From a virus, in the IMG/VR virus record IMGVR_UViG_3300049020_000042, positions 1-53,968 of that record: 53,968 nt of DNA. One strand, 5' to 3'. Positions 1-7,867 of the stretch are shown in pieces (the first letter of the stretch is position 1; each line of letters opens with the position of its first letter). The translations under genes and the position numbers were made by a program. Under the pieces are notes generated by a model. That model was not told where the DNA came from and ran no database searches. It saw nothing but the letters and a program-made list of their open reading frames with translations.

Positions 1-1
1 G

Positions 2-139
2 TTCTTGACAGTATTCATCCTAAATTGGAGAAAGCCTGGGGAGGACGAGCTTGATAAGCTTCAGGAAAGATTATCTGATTATGACTTCGTGAATTACAAT
101 GGCCACATTCCTGTTTTCGAGAAGAAAAAGGGTATTTGA
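2..139 (+). CDS. C-terminal end of an unrecognised gene cut by the window edge
   Basis: Only the last 45 codons are present, open from base 2 to the TGA at 137-139. The visible tail is polar and charged and ends in EKKKGI. Nothing in it identifies a family. Its stop codon lies inside the -35 hexamer of the next promoter, a compact arrangement that recurs at 831 and 51976. Confidence 0.6.
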   Translation, partial: FLTVFILNWRKPGEDELDKLQERLSDYDFVNYNGHIPVFEKKKGI

Positions 140-184
140 TAAAATAGCTCCTCGCCAGTAAAATATGGCACAAGGAGCTATTTT
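136..184 (+). promoter_or_regulatory. Sigma70-like promoter inside an inverted repeat that covers the next RBS
   Basis: TTGATA (136-141), 17-base spacer, TAAAAT (159-164). A perfect 11-bp inverted repeat (141-151 with 174-184) brackets the -10 box. Its right arm contains the GGAG ribosome-binding site of the gene at 186. A transcript started locally (about 171) lacks the left arm; a read-through transcript carries both arms and would hide the RBS. The right arm ends in TTTT, so it may also terminate upstream transcription. Confidence 0.6.
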
Positions 185-185
185 C

Positions 186-563
186 ATGACAGAGCATTCA
201 ACTATTTTCGTTACCTTCCAGAAAGAAGGTATTCATCGTTATCCAGCAGCAGCGACAGATCCCAAGCTCGCGACTGGTGACGAATATGATGTGAGTTTCC
301 TCGCCCACCCACATCGCCATATGTTTCACTTCCGAGTTACCATGGAAGTTTTCCATGATGATCGTGACGTTGAATTCATTCAATTCAAGAGATGGTTGGA
401 AAAGTTGTACAGTGACAAAACGTTGGTTCTGGATTACAAGAGCTGTGAAATGATGGCTAGAGAATTGTCCACCACGATTTTCGCGAAGTACCCCGACAGA
501 AGTCTGTCTATTGAAGTATCTGAGGATGGAGAAAATGGCGCAACACTCGCATTCACTCGCTGA
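186..563 (+). CDS. QueD/PTPS-like T-fold protein
   Basis: 125 residues. The ATG at 186 is preferred over an in-frame ATG at 165 because AAGGAG sits 8 bases upstream of it. The core HPHRHMFHFRV followed by EVFHDDRDVEF resembles the histidine-rich first half of 6-pyruvoyl/6-carboxy-tetrahydropterin synthases. CEMMARELSTTIF matches their central helix, and the C-terminal IEVSEDGENGATL matches the usual xVxET/Dxxxxxx end. The zinc ligands are not in the classic spacing, so enzymatic activity is uncertain; it may be a diverged partner of the clearer QueD at 48557. No other family looks better. Confidence 0.45.
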   Translation: MTEHSTIFVTFQKEGIHRYPAAATDPKLATGDEYDVSFLAHPHRHMFHFRVTMEVFHDDRDVEFIQFKRWLEKLYSDKTLVLDYKSCEMMARELSTTIFAKYPDRSLSIEVSEDGENGATLAFTR

Positions 564-834
564 TAAAGCAGCGAGGATATTCCTGATATCTACTGGAGTA
601 GCCAGTCGTGATATCAAGCGGTATCAACGATATAAAGTTCTCAAAGACAATGCTGATCGTTTGATGCATGTTTACGATTCTGTCTCAAACAACGATCTCT
701 TCAAAGCTGAGACGCAGTTGAAGATTGTTCGCGAAGTTAATGGCATCAATGAAGAATGTATTGCTCTCAAATCGAAGTTTGGTAGATTTGCCATCGCGAT
801 GGAACTCCAGGACGAATTGGCAAACAGACCTTGA
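535..834 (+). CDS. Hypothetical helical protein
   Basis: 99 residues from ATG 535 (AGGA about 9 bases upstream); ATG 526 is an alternative. Overlaps the T-fold gene by 29 bases. Mostly helical and charged (KIVREVNGINEECIALKSKF), no recognised domain. Its TGA lies within the TTGATT -35 box of the next promoter. Confidence 0.55.
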   Translation: MAQHSHSLADKAARIFLISTGVASRDIKRYQRYKVLKDNADRLMHVYDSVSNNDLFKAETQLKIVREVNGINEECIALKSKFGRFAIAMELQDELANRP

Positions 835-892
835 TTCGTTCTTCAGGTGAAAGTAAAATTGGCACTCTAAACAAGGAGTGCCAATTGTTTTT
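831..892 (+). promoter_or_regulatory. Sigma70-like promoter with hairpin over the next RBS and start codon
   Basis: TTGATT (831-836), 17-base spacer, TAAAAT (854-859). A perfect 11-bp stem (857-867 with 876-886, 8-base loop) follows, ending at a T-run (888-892). The right arm contains part of the AAGGAG RBS (873-878) and the first two bases of the TTG start at 885. Predicted initiation near 866 removes nearly all of the left arm. It could equally be an intrinsic terminator for upstream transcripts. Confidence 0.6.
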
Positions 893-1262
893 CCAACAGA
901 TTATCGTCAGAGTCAAGCAGTTCTTCTCTGAAGTCGACCGTAGGAAGACTGCATCAGCTCTTAGAAAGATTGCTGAATACGAAAAACAGAATTCTGCAAG
1001 ATTGCAGTCACTGGCTGCAATCAAGGATGATTACAACTTTACATATTACAACGTTCAGATGGCGTTCGTGAAAATGATTTCGACTCAAATTCAACGATAC
1101 GAGATACATCGTCAATGCTCACCAGGAGCATTTGCTGAGGAAATGATTCAGCAAATGAGTTCTGATCTTGAGCAACACGAAAAGGATGCTAAATCGACAT
1201 TTGATAAGCTCAGCCCGCAATATCAAGAACGAGTAATCTTAGAAAAGTTGTCCGAAGATTAA
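885..1262 (+). CDS. Hypothetical helical protein
   Basis: 125 residues if TTG 885 is the start; this codon lies 6 bases after AAGGAG (873-878), whereas an upstream TTG at 831 falls inside the promoter. Rich in Lys, Glu and Gln and predicted helical throughout, including YEKQNSARLQSLAAIKDDY and EQHEKDAKSTFDKLSPQYQ. No family recognised. Confidence 0.5.
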   Translation: MFFQQIIVRVKQFFSEVDRRKTASALRKIAEYEKQNSARLQSLAAIKDDYNFTYYNVQMAFVKMISTQIQRYEIHRQCSPGAFAEEMIQQMSSDLEQHEKDAKSTFDKLSPQYQERVILEKLSED

Positions 1263-1264
1263 TA

Positions 1265-1301
1265 TTGAGCGGCGTTGATGGAAATGCCATAATAATGGCA
1301 T
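1265..1301 (+). promoter_or_regulatory. Sigma70-like promoter predicting a leaderless mRNA
   Basis: TTGAGC (1265-1270), 17-base spacer, CATAAT (1288-1293), then only 6 bases before ATG 1300, so transcription should start at or next to the start codon. A 7-bp inverted repeat (1284-1290 with 1295-1301) covers the -10 box and the first two bases of the ATG. No good Shine-Dalgarno is present. Confidence 0.5.
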
Positions 1302-2400
1302 GACTAACACCATCTACATCGTCGATCTCGAAAGCGTCCCCACCCGTTACACTTGTCAATGGAAAGCGGGACTTCCAAACTCACTGCGAGAGTTCGTAAA
1401 ATCTCTTGGTACTGGGCATCAAGTAGTCAACATCAGTGGTGGTGATGTTGAAATGATTGCCACCCCAGGTGCGTTCCTCAACTTCGCAGGGACGAACGTT
1501 TACAAAAGCAATCAAGCCATTGAAATCTCCAAACTGTTCTCCGAGGGGAAAGTTCGTGATGGTGATCGCTTCCTATTCACCGATGCATGGAACCCCGCAA
1601 TCATCATGGTAAAGTACATGGTAGAGCTTCTGGGGATCAAAGCAGAGCTTCACGGAATTTGGCATGCTGGGTCATATGATCCGCAGGATTTCCTCGGTAG
1701 ACTGGTAAAGGACAAGCGTTGGAGCTTGTCAACTGAGAATGCCATCTATCATGCTCTTGACTACAATTACTTTGCAACCAACTTTCATATCAAACTGTTC
1801 CGTGACAATGTCCTCAACACGGTGGGTTTTGGTTCCAACCACGATGAGTCCAAGAAAAAGATGGTCCTCAGCGGCCAGCCACATGAGCATTTGATGTCGC
1901 ATTTGACACCATTCCGTGGTATGAAAAAGCGTGATTTGATCTTGTTCCCTCATAGAGTTGCGCCCGAGAAGCAGCCTGAAATCTTCCGTGATCTGGCCAC
2001 TTACCTGCCAGAATACGAATTCGTGGTTTGCCAAGATAAGCAGCTAACCAAGGATGAATATCACACACTTCTGGGTGAGTGCAAGATGGTGTTCAGCGCT
2101 AACTTGCAAGAGACTCTTGGTATCTCTGCCATGGAAGGCATTTACCTAGATGCCCTTGCTCTAGTTCCAGATCGTTTGTCATACTCTGAAATGTATGGCG
2201 ATCACTGCAAATATCCGTCCTTCTGGACTGAAGATTTCAATACCTACCAATTCCATCGTGATGAACTCGTGGCTCTAATCCGTGAAAAGATGACCAACTA
2301 CGAACGTGACATCAACCTGGTCTGGGAACAGAATGTCAAACTGGTAAGAGATTATCTTACTGGTGAAGTCATGTACAAAAACCTTACGACAGTGAGATAA
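1300..2400 (+). CDS. GT-B fold glycosyltransferase
   Basis: 366 residues. The C-terminal half has features of GT4-type enzymes: strand LILFPHRVAPEKQPEIF (about 212-228, the Rossmann strand with the basic HRxxxEK stretch), a VVCQD strand, and the donor-site block FSANLQETLGISAMEGIY (about 263-280), where Glu residues occupy the place of the family E-x7-E motif. The N-terminal half contains IFVTDAWNP-like and LHGIWHAGS segments as in acceptor domains. It may glycosylate phage DNA bases or a surface glycan; the nearby 7-deazaguanine genes make the first attractive, but that is inference. No SD: probably translated from a leaderless message. Confidence 0.6.
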   Translation: MTNTIYIVDLESVPTRYTCQWKAGLPNSLREFVKSLGTGHQVVNISGGDVEMIATPGAFLNFAGTNVYKSNQAIEISKLFSEGKVRDGDRFLFTDAWNPAIIMVKYMVELLGIKAELHGIWHAGSYDPQDFLGRLVKDKRWSLSTENAIYHALDYNYFATNFHIKLFRDNVLNTVGFGSNHDESKKKMVLSGQPHEHLMSHLTPFRGMKKRDLILFPHRVAPEKQPEIFRDLATYLPEYEFVVCQDKQLTKDEYHTLLGECKMVFSANLQETLGISAMEGIYLDALALVPDRLSYSEMYGDHCKYPSFWTEDFNTYQFHRDELVALIREKMTNYERDINLVWEQNVKLVRDYLTGEVMYKNLTTVR

Positions 2401-2402
2401 GC

Positions 2403-2885
2403 ATGCATCGGAACAATTTCATAGGTACCTTTAGCTCCGTCATGGGGAAACTCAAGGGTTGGGATGAATCATTCATTGATTCTTATCTTTACAAGATTAG
2501 CGAGATCAAGATCAATCCCAAGCAACAAACTGAGGTCACTCTGACGTTCACCGAAGATTTCGAATCGAAGGTTTTGGAGAGGCTTTTTGATTTGTCCAAT
2601 GAGATGACCGCCAACAGTGAGATTCATTTCAAGTTGGCATTTAGGGCGAAGAACGGGAAAAAGATTGTCCGTCAAATAATTATACCAGTTGAGGATATTG
2701 ATGTCACTCTAAATGAATTTGATTACAATTGTCGTGACAACCGGAATAGCCAGATTGTAGTCAAACTCAAATACTCGGAAACAAAAGTTGAAGTATTCAA
2801 AGTCGAGGAAGCCAATGAAGATGGTGATGTTTATGCAGACGAAGATGACTTTGATTATGAAGATGATGACGATTCTGATTATTGA
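2403..2885 (+). CDS. Hypothetical protein with a strongly acidic tail
   Basis: 160 residues, starting 2 bases after the glycosyltransferase stop. The body has alternating strands (TEVTLTFTEDFESKV, RQIIIPVEDIDVTL, SQIVVKLKYSETKVEVF). The last 25 residues are almost all Asp, Glu and Tyr, ending DDDDSDY. The strand IxVKLKxS resembles one in the next protein (2901), suggesting a diverged paralogous pair. An acidic tail can mimic DNA or bind basic partners; function unknown. Confidence 0.6.
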   Translation: MHRNNFIGTFSSVMGKLKGWDESFIDSYLYKISEIKINPKQQTEVTLTFTEDFESKVLERLFDLSNEMTANSEIHFKLAFRAKNGKKIVRQIIIPVEDIDVTLNEFDYNCRDNRNSQIVVKLKYSETKVEVFKVEEANEDGDVYADEDDFDYEDDDDSDY

Positions 2886-2900
2886 GATACGGTTGAAATT

Positions 2901-3302
2901 ATGATTCCACAACCATTCATTGTTTCGAATTTTAGAGTGCGATTCATGTCGATGATTGGTGTGCTCACAGATGATTTCAAAACGATGTCATCGCAAGTTA
3001 CTGGAGTGGATCAATTTGATCTGGCCGTTGAACAGGGTGGCGATTTGATGGTCAACATCAGACAAGATGACAAGGGTGTTGTTTTTCGTGAACTGACTAG
3101 ATTCATGGCTTCTGCAAAGGGAGATTCTGATTGTTGCATCATCATCGAACAACTTGATACAAAAAGTGATGACATTCGAGTGAAACTGAAATTCAGTAAT
3201 TTGAATTGCAAACTGACGTACCAGAAATTGAGATATGCAGTCCTAGATGCTCATCAACTTAATTTGATGATTGCTTACAAATCATGGGAATTGGTAAATT
3301 AG
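2901..3302 (+). CDS. Hypothetical protein, possible paralogue of the preceding gene
   Basis: 133 residues, 15 bases downstream. DIRVKLKFSNLNCKLTYQKL parallels the IVVKLKYSETKVEVF stretch of the previous protein, and both place it after a long strand; the acidic tail is absent. No named domain. It ends just before the late promoter serving folE. Confidence 0.55.
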   Translation: MIPQPFIVSNFRVRFMSMIGVLTDDFKTMSSQVTGVDQFDLAVEQGGDLMVNIRQDDKGVVFRELTRFMASAKGDSDCCIIIEQLDTKSDDIRVKLKFSNLNCKLTYQKLRYAVLDAHQLNLMIAYKSWELVN

Positions 3303-3305
3303 AAG

Positions 3306-3343
3306 ATAAATAATATTGTAAGCATCACGAGGATGCTTACAAT
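3306..3343 (+). promoter_or_regulatory. T4-type late promoter followed by a 12-bp hairpin
   Basis: ATAAATAA (3306-3313) matches the T4 late -10 element. A perfect 12-bp inverted repeat (3315-3326 with 3332-3343) begins 1 base later, and initiation near 3319 would cut into its left arm. The right arm holds an ATG (3342) opening a 12-codon ORF (3342-3380, MVIVDLTRVASQ) that could be a leader peptide for folE. Confidence 0.55.
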
Positions 3344-3437
3344 GGTGATAGTTGATTTAACTAGGGTGGCATCGCAATGATACGTCCTTCCATAACATGA
3401 GGTTATGGTAAATTTTCGCAATATGAGGTTGCAAAAC

Positions 3438-4115
3438 ATGAGCTACAATAAGAATAAATGTGATCCAGAGTTGGGCAAAGCAGTCCAAGCACACTTGGAA
3501 AAGTTGGGTCTCCACACCCCCATGTCCACCAATACCCTGAATGCAAAGCAAAAGATCGCCAAGATCGAAAAGCACATGCAGGGTATCATGCAAACTTTGG
3601 GACTGGATCTCACTGACGACTCCTTGATTGAAACGCCTATTCGCGTTGCCAAGATGTACGTCAACGAGGTATTCTGGGGTCTTGATCCAGAAGCATTCCC
3701 CAAATGCACCGCAGTAGACAACAAGATTTCCTATGATGAAATGGTAGTTGAAGAAGACATTACTGTGATGTCAAACTGCGAACACCACTTCGTAACCATC
3801 GACGGCTTTGCCACCGTAGCCTACTTGCCCAACAAGAAGGTCTTGGGTCTGAGCAAGATGAATCGCATCGTGGAATACTTCAGCAAGCGCCCACAGATTC
3901 AAGAACGTCTAACCGTTCAGATCGCCGAAGCACTCAAGTTTATTCTTGACACTGAGCATGTGGCCGTTCTCATTAACGCATCACATTATTGCGTGAAGAG
4001 TCGTGGTGTTGAGGATACAAACTCCCACACTATTACTAGCCACCTGAGCGGCAAGTTCAGGGAAGACGCTTTGGTTCGTGGTGAATTCATGGCACTGGCC
4101 ACCAGACGCAAGTAA
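3438..4115 (+). CDS. folE: GTP cyclohydrolase I
   Basis: 225 residues, close to the usual 220. It converts GTP to dihydroneopterin triphosphate, the entry step to folate, pterins and, with QueD/QueE/QueC, to preQ0. Zinc ligands are visible: CEHH (C114, H117) and C185 in HYCVKSRG. SKMNRIVEYFSKRPQIQERL is the family signature. Start ATG 3438 chosen because GAGG lies 8 bases upstream; ATG 3405 has its GAGG only 2 bases away. With QueE at 8527 and QueD at 48557 it points to 7-deazaguanine synthesis rather than only folate supply. Confidence 0.93.
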   Translation: MSYNKNKCDPELGKAVQAHLEKLGLHTPMSTNTLNAKQKIAKIEKHMQGIMQTLGLDLTDDSLIETPIRVAKMYVNEVFWGLDPEAFPKCTAVDNKISYDEMVVEEDITVMSNCEHHFVTIDGFATVAYLPNKKVLGLSKMNRIVEYFSKRPQIQERLTVQIAEALKFILDTEHVAVLINASHYCVKSRGVEDTNSHTITSHLSGKFREDALVRGEFMALATRRK

Positions 4116-4143
4116 GTAGTCATTTAAGACTCCTAGCCCTCAG

Positions 4144-4162
4144 ATAAATATTCCTTTATCTG
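4144..4162 (+). promoter_or_regulatory. T4-type late promoter inside an inverted repeat
   Basis: ATAAATAT (4144-4151) lies in the left arm and loop of an 8-bp repeat (4141-4148 with 4155-4162). The right arm runs into GGGGG, the likely RBS of the gene at 4174. This is the same arrangement T4 uses to restrict translation of some genes to late transcripts. Confidence 0.55.
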
Positions 4163-4173
4163 GGGGCATTTTC

Positions 4174-4668
4174 ATGGCTGTACTACAGGGCAGGAGTCCT
4201 AAAACAACATTTGCCAATCTTCTTACTGTAGAGGGAGGATTGACCGTATCTTTGACGCCGGTAGAGAGTGGTGGGGGAAAAACAACCCCATTGAAGCTTT
4301 CAACCACTTCGATTTCAATTCACGATTTAACTTTTCCATCCACAGGCGTAGCCGCTGGTAAGGTACTGACTATCTCTGCTGATGGTCTATCCATGGAATG
4401 GAAAACACCTGCGGCAAGTTCAGGTGGCGGGGGTGGTGGAACAGTTCTGGAGACCGAAGCCGACGCGATCTATTACGAATACAACGATGATGAAGTCGTG
4501 AGTGTGATGACTGAGCATTTTGGTTCTGAGACCAGAGTAACCACCTATAGCTACAGCGTAACTGGCAAGGTGGACACTATCACAATCGAATATTTGGGTC
4601 AAACTCGAATCGAAACTTACACATACATCAACGGCAAAGTGACCTCTATGGTTGCTTCTTCTCTTTAA
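4174..4668 (+). CDS. Small virion/fibre-associated protein
   Basis: 164 residues behind a late promoter and directly before the large fibre gene. The first half is a repetitive Ser/Thr/Gly-rich beta sequence (KTTPLKLSTTSISIHDL) typical of fibre shafts and fibritins, followed by a poly-Gly hinge SSGGGGGG near 88. The second half has YD-like beta repeats (TTYSYSVTGKVDTITIEYLG). Probably a fibre or fibre-base component; exact role not determinable. Confidence 0.55.
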   Translation: MAVLQGRSPKTTFANLLTVEGGLTVSLTPVESGGGKTTPLKLSTTSISIHDLTFPSTGVAAGKVLTISADGLSMEWKTPAASSGGGGGGTVLETEADAIYYEYNDDEVVSVMTEHFGSETRVTTYSYSVTGKVDTITIEYLGQTRIETYTYINGKVTSMVASSL

Positions 4669-4680
4669 AGGTTTTCCAAA

Positions 4681-6924
4681 ATGGCATTTGATCCAATCAC
4701 ATACAACGAAGTTCTTTCAGGCAAGAATCCAGTTGGTACGCTTCTCCGAGTGGTTAGCGACTTCCAAGACCCCAAATATATCGACTCTGGTGCAAGCTTC
4801 AGCTCAGATCTCTACCCAGATCTGGCTACAAAAGTTCCTGGTGGCTTCCAGGGTGACTACGTGAAAGAAATCCCCATCGCCAGTCTGCCATCAAGTTTCA
4901 GTTCTTCATCTGCTGCCTTGGGTTCATACCTTATTGGTTTCGTGTCCGATGGTAAGATGAATTTCCTCTTCGCTAGCAGTGGTGTTATCACACGCTACAC
5001 GTCAGTATCAAGCAATATGGCTGATGGTATCGTATTCAATGGTTACTTCGTAGTTCCTGGTGGTACAGGCTCTGACACCGTGACTCCGGAAATGTCAGTC
5101 AACAACGATGGTACGTTCATGTACGCGTCGCTGGCTGATAGGCATTATCGCTTCGATTTGTCAGATCCCACACTGGCCACCTACAAGAGATTCACCCTCC
5201 CGACTTCCACCAACAGATACAAGTTTGCTGATGGTAATGGTTTAATCATGGCAGCGGCAGGCAACATCAGCGTGTCTGGGAATATCCACTATTCGTCAAA
5301 TGGCGGTGATAGCTGGACGGTTGGTGGCATCGCGACTAACACCGCTGGTAGTAGCCCACAAGGTCTGAGTTATGGCGCAGGTGTATTTGTTATGGTCACT
5401 GCCGCATCAACCAACAATATCACTAGATCAGCTGATGGTGTTACTTGGACTACCCAGACCGCTGGTTCGATTGGCCACAACGCCGTTAAATTCAATCCAG
5501 TGTTGAGTTTGTTTGTAACCACTCCATTCAATACTGGCGCAGCGTATTCATCCCCCACGGGTGTGACCTGGACTGCTAGAACGTCCATCAATGGTCAACA
5601 ACGAGTCATCAGTATTTCATCCCTGACCGGTGACATGATTTGTTCACCTACTTCAAACTCCAGTGGTGCAAACAGTGGTTTCTGGAGGAGCTCAAATGGC
5701 ACTTCATGGGCAAACAGACAAACCACTACTCCGTTCAGCACCACAACCAACAACGCCTACCGGGCTATCTACGCCGTGGACAGTTTTCCAGGGTTTGCAA
5801 TTGCGTTCACGGGTCCGGCAAACACAACTGGTTACGGTCCAATGTTGTATTCATTCAGCACGGATAGCGGGGCGACATGGAGTTCTGTCAGAAACGTACC
5901 ACCCACCAATGCAACCACCAAAGCATTCCGTCCACCAGTCATGAGTAGCTCTGGTGATAAGATTGTGTTGATGGAAACCCTCGCCAGTGGTAACGATCAA
6001 GTGTCAAATACTTGGAATGGTATTCTGTCAACTGACGGTGGTGATAATTGGCAAGCATTTGCTATTTCAGCCGGTACTGAAATGGTTTATTGGAAGGAAG
6101 TGATTCCAACGTTTGATAACAAGTTGATTGCTTGGGGTCAAGCATCCAATGATACCGCAACCGCTAGAGCAATGTGCACCGCAGTAACGAGCGATGGTGC
6201 CTCTTGGCAATATACGTCATATACCGCATTGCCTGTTGGTTTGCAGTCTATCACGCCCTCAACCGTAGCTATTGGTAACGATAATCGCTTATATTTTGGA
6301 AATAACTCCACGAGTACTGGTGCGATGTCAGCTGATTATGGTGCTACTTGGACTCAGAAAGCTCTTCCATTCACTGGTGGTAAATTGGTATCATTCAAGA
6401 GTAGGATCATGATCTTGGTGAACGGTCAGGTACCACGTTATACCGTTGACGGAGCGACTAACTGGCTTACTGGTCAATTGTCATCTCTGCCCGCCACCAC
6501 TCCTATTGGATTTGCCGCAAATGATAGAGTTGCCGTTGCCGTGATTGCCAACTCAGCTTCATTCTACTACACATATGATGGTGTGATTTGGATGCTGGGT
6601 ACTTTGCCGGCATCAATGCCCGGTTCAGTGGGTATTATCAATGATTGGATCATGTTCCCAACTGGTGCTGGTTCAATCTACAGAACCAAGGATTTCACAA
6701 ATTGGGATCTGGTGGTTATTGGTGATGACAACAAATATTCCACTATGGCTCTGAGTTCGATCTCCTCTAACCCGGCAGGTTCTGAAGGTTTCTTCCACGG
6801 AGTTGCCGCGAACAATACGGCTGGTTATCTGTTGAAGGCTGATACGGAAGTCACAGATCGTAGACGATTGCCAGTGATTGCCTCTGATCTCCCACACACC
6901 AAGTGGGTTGTATTGGCAAAATAA
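4681..6924 (+). CDS. Tail fibre with Asp-box (BNR/sialidase-type) beta-propeller repeats
   Basis: 747 residues. The N-terminus (FQDPKYIDSGASFSSDLYPDL) resembles attachment modules of T4-like fibres. From about 200 onward there are repeated Asp-boxes of the SxDGxxW type: SSNGGDSWTV, SADGVTWTT, SSNGTSWAN, STDSGATWSS, STDGGDNWQA, SDGASWQY, SADYGATWTQ, TYDGVIWML. Such repeats close blades of beta-propellers in sialidases and photosystem-assembly factors. The catalytic Arg triad of sialidases is not evident, so receptor binding is more likely than hydrolysis. Followed by a strong terminator. Confidence 0.75.
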   Translation: MAFDPITYNEVLSGKNPVGTLLRVVSDFQDPKYIDSGASFSSDLYPDLATKVPGGFQGDYVKEIPIASLPSSFSSSSAALGSYLIGFVSDGKMNFLFASSGVITRYTSVSSNMADGIVFNGYFVVPGGTGSDTVTPEMSVNNDGTFMYASLADRHYRFDLSDPTLATYKRFTLPTSTNRYKFADGNGLIMAAAGNISVSGNIHYSSNGGDSWTVGGIATNTAGSSPQGLSYGAGVFVMVTAASTNNITRSADGVTWTTQTAGSIGHNAVKFNPVLSLFVTTPFNTGAAYSSPTGVTWTARTSINGQQRVISISSLTGDMICSPTSNSSGANSGFWRSSNGTSWANRQTTTPFSTTTNNAYRAIYAVDSFPGFAIAFTGPANTTGYGPMLYSFSTDSGATWSSVRNVPPTNATTKAFRPPVMSSSGDKIVLMETLASGNDQVSNTWNGILSTDGGDNWQAFAISAGTEMVYWKEVIPTFDNKLIAWGQASNDTATARAMCTAVTSDGASWQYTSYTALPVGLQSITPSTVAIGNDNRLYFGNNSTSTGAMSADYGATWTQKALPFTGGKLVSFKSRIMILVNGQVPRYTVDGATNWLTGQLSSLPATTPIGFAANDRVAVAVIANSASFYYTYDGVIWMLGTLPASMPGSVGIINDWIMFPTGAGSIYRTKDFTNWDLVVIGDDNKYSTMALSSISSNPAGSEGFFHGVAANNTAGYLLKADTEVTDRRRLPVIASDLPHTKWVVLAK

Positions 6925-6937
6925 TAGCCAATGAATG

Positions 6938-6968
6938 AATGATGGTCGGTTCTTCCGACCATCATTTT
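6938..6968 (+). terminator. Intrinsic terminator after the fibre gene
   Basis: 12-bp stem (6938-6949 with 6955-6966, TTCTT loop) ending in a short T-run. The T-run is shared with the TTGAGT -35 box of the next promoter. Confidence 0.75.
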
Positions 6969-7000
6969 GAGTAAATGAAGACAGGCTTTATACTTTGGTG
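6967..7000 (+). promoter_or_regulatory. Sigma70-like promoter predicting a leaderless mRNA
   Basis: TTGAGT (6967-6972), 16-base spacer, TATACT (6989-6994), then TTGGTG and ATG 7001. Six bases from -10 to ATG leaves no room for a leader. Confidence 0.5.
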
Positions 7001-7363
7001 ATGGCCTTTCTCAATAAAGACGACATTCCAAAATCCAACTGGACACAAGCCAGAAAGAACGGATATTCGTTCACCAACGATAAAACCATCCTGCTCGATG
7101 GTTGGTATGCGTTAGCGTTGCGAGCTCATCTCATGCGAGAACAATCCACAGAAGGCCTGGGTGTGAATTGGTATAAGGCTCTGAACATTGCCAAATCAGA
7201 CAATGCTGGAACTGTCAAACGAAACAATCCGGAATTTCAATGGCCGAATGCGCCATGGGAGGTCGAGCCCATGAAGAGAGGTGATCCTGATCGGGTTACT
7301 TTCTTCTTAATCGAATTTGAGAACCCAGAAGATTTGATTACTTTCAGATTGAAGTATTTGTAA
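7001..7363 (+). CDS. Small FKL-motif protein
   Basis: 120 residues. It ends in the family motif FLIEFENPEDLITFRLKYL (strand, acidic turn, helix FRLKYL at the extreme C-terminus). The N-terminal 90 residues are Trp-rich (NWTQARKNGY, EFQWPNAPWEV) and unlike any known domain. GTG 6995 is an alternative start but lies at the predicted transcription start. Confidence 0.55.
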   Translation: MAFLNKDDIPKSNWTQARKNGYSFTNDKTILLDGWYALALRAHLMREQSTEGLGVNWYKALNIAKSDNAGTVKRNNPEFQWPNAPWEVEPMKRGDPDRVTFFLIEFENPEDLITFRLKYL

Positions 7364-7364
7364 A

Positions 7365-7399
7365 TTGGCTTTTGGTGTTGATCCAAGTAAAATACTCGG
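7365..7399 (+). promoter_or_regulatory. Sigma70-like promoter predicting a leaderless mRNA
   Basis: TTGGCT (7365-7370), 17-base spacer, TAAAAT (7388-7393), six bases, ATG 7400. The -10 box is centred in an imperfect dyad (CCaAGTA/TACTcGG, 7383-7399) that ends at the ATG. Confidence 0.5.
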
Positions 7400-7867
7400 A
7401 TGACAATTCCAAAACTTATCTACACTCACGACAGCATGGCTCGTGATTTACATTCCATGTACCGCACAATGCACCTCGAGGGCTTTAAGCCTGATGTGGT
7501 GGTTGGTATCACTCGTGGTGGACTCATCCCCAGCGTTTACGTCAGCCATTACTTTGATGTTGATTTGGTAACAATCAACGTGAGCTTTCGAGACACGAAG
7601 GTTCTTGAGCCAACGACTGAAATCGAGGAACTGCTCAAAGCTGGCAGAACCATCTTGCTGGTTGACGACATTTGTGACAGCGGTGAAACCCTTGAATTCA
7701 TCTATAACCAGCTGCAACAAACGGTGCCTGATCGTCTTGATACACAAATGAAGACCGCGGTACTTATTCATAACGAAGGCTGCCAAACCTTCACGCCTGA
7801 GTATTCCGGTACTACAATCAATAAATCGGAACAAGACGTTTGGGTGTGCTTTCCTTGGGAACAGTAA
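7400..7867 (+). CDS. Type I phosphoribosyltransferase
   Basis: 155 residues. It contains the PRPP-binding loop ILLVDDICDSGETL (about 95-108) and the early VVVGITRGGLIPSVYVS segment (about 35-51) of purine/xanthine-guanine phosphoribosyltransferases. Likely salvages a purine-like base using PRPP. Beside queE it could act on a deazapurine, but substrate cannot be read from sequence. Its 3' end overlaps the GIY-YIG gene by 13 bases. Confidence 0.8.
   Translation: MTIPKLIYTHDSMARDLHSMYRTMHLEGFKPDVVVGITRGGLIPSVYVSHYFDVDLVTINVSFRDTKVLEPTTEIEELLKAGRTILLVDDICDSGETLEFIYNQLQQTVPDRLDTQMKTAVLIHNEGCQTFTPEYSGTTINKSEQDVWVCFPWEQ

Noticed and set aside
165-563. ATG 165 as start of the T-fold protein
   Set aside because: It lies next to the -10 box, upstream of the predicted transcription start; ATG 186 has a well-placed AAGGAG.
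1868-2068. (-) frames opposite the glycosyltransferase
   Set aside because: Overlap conserved GT-B motifs on the (+) strand; no start signals.
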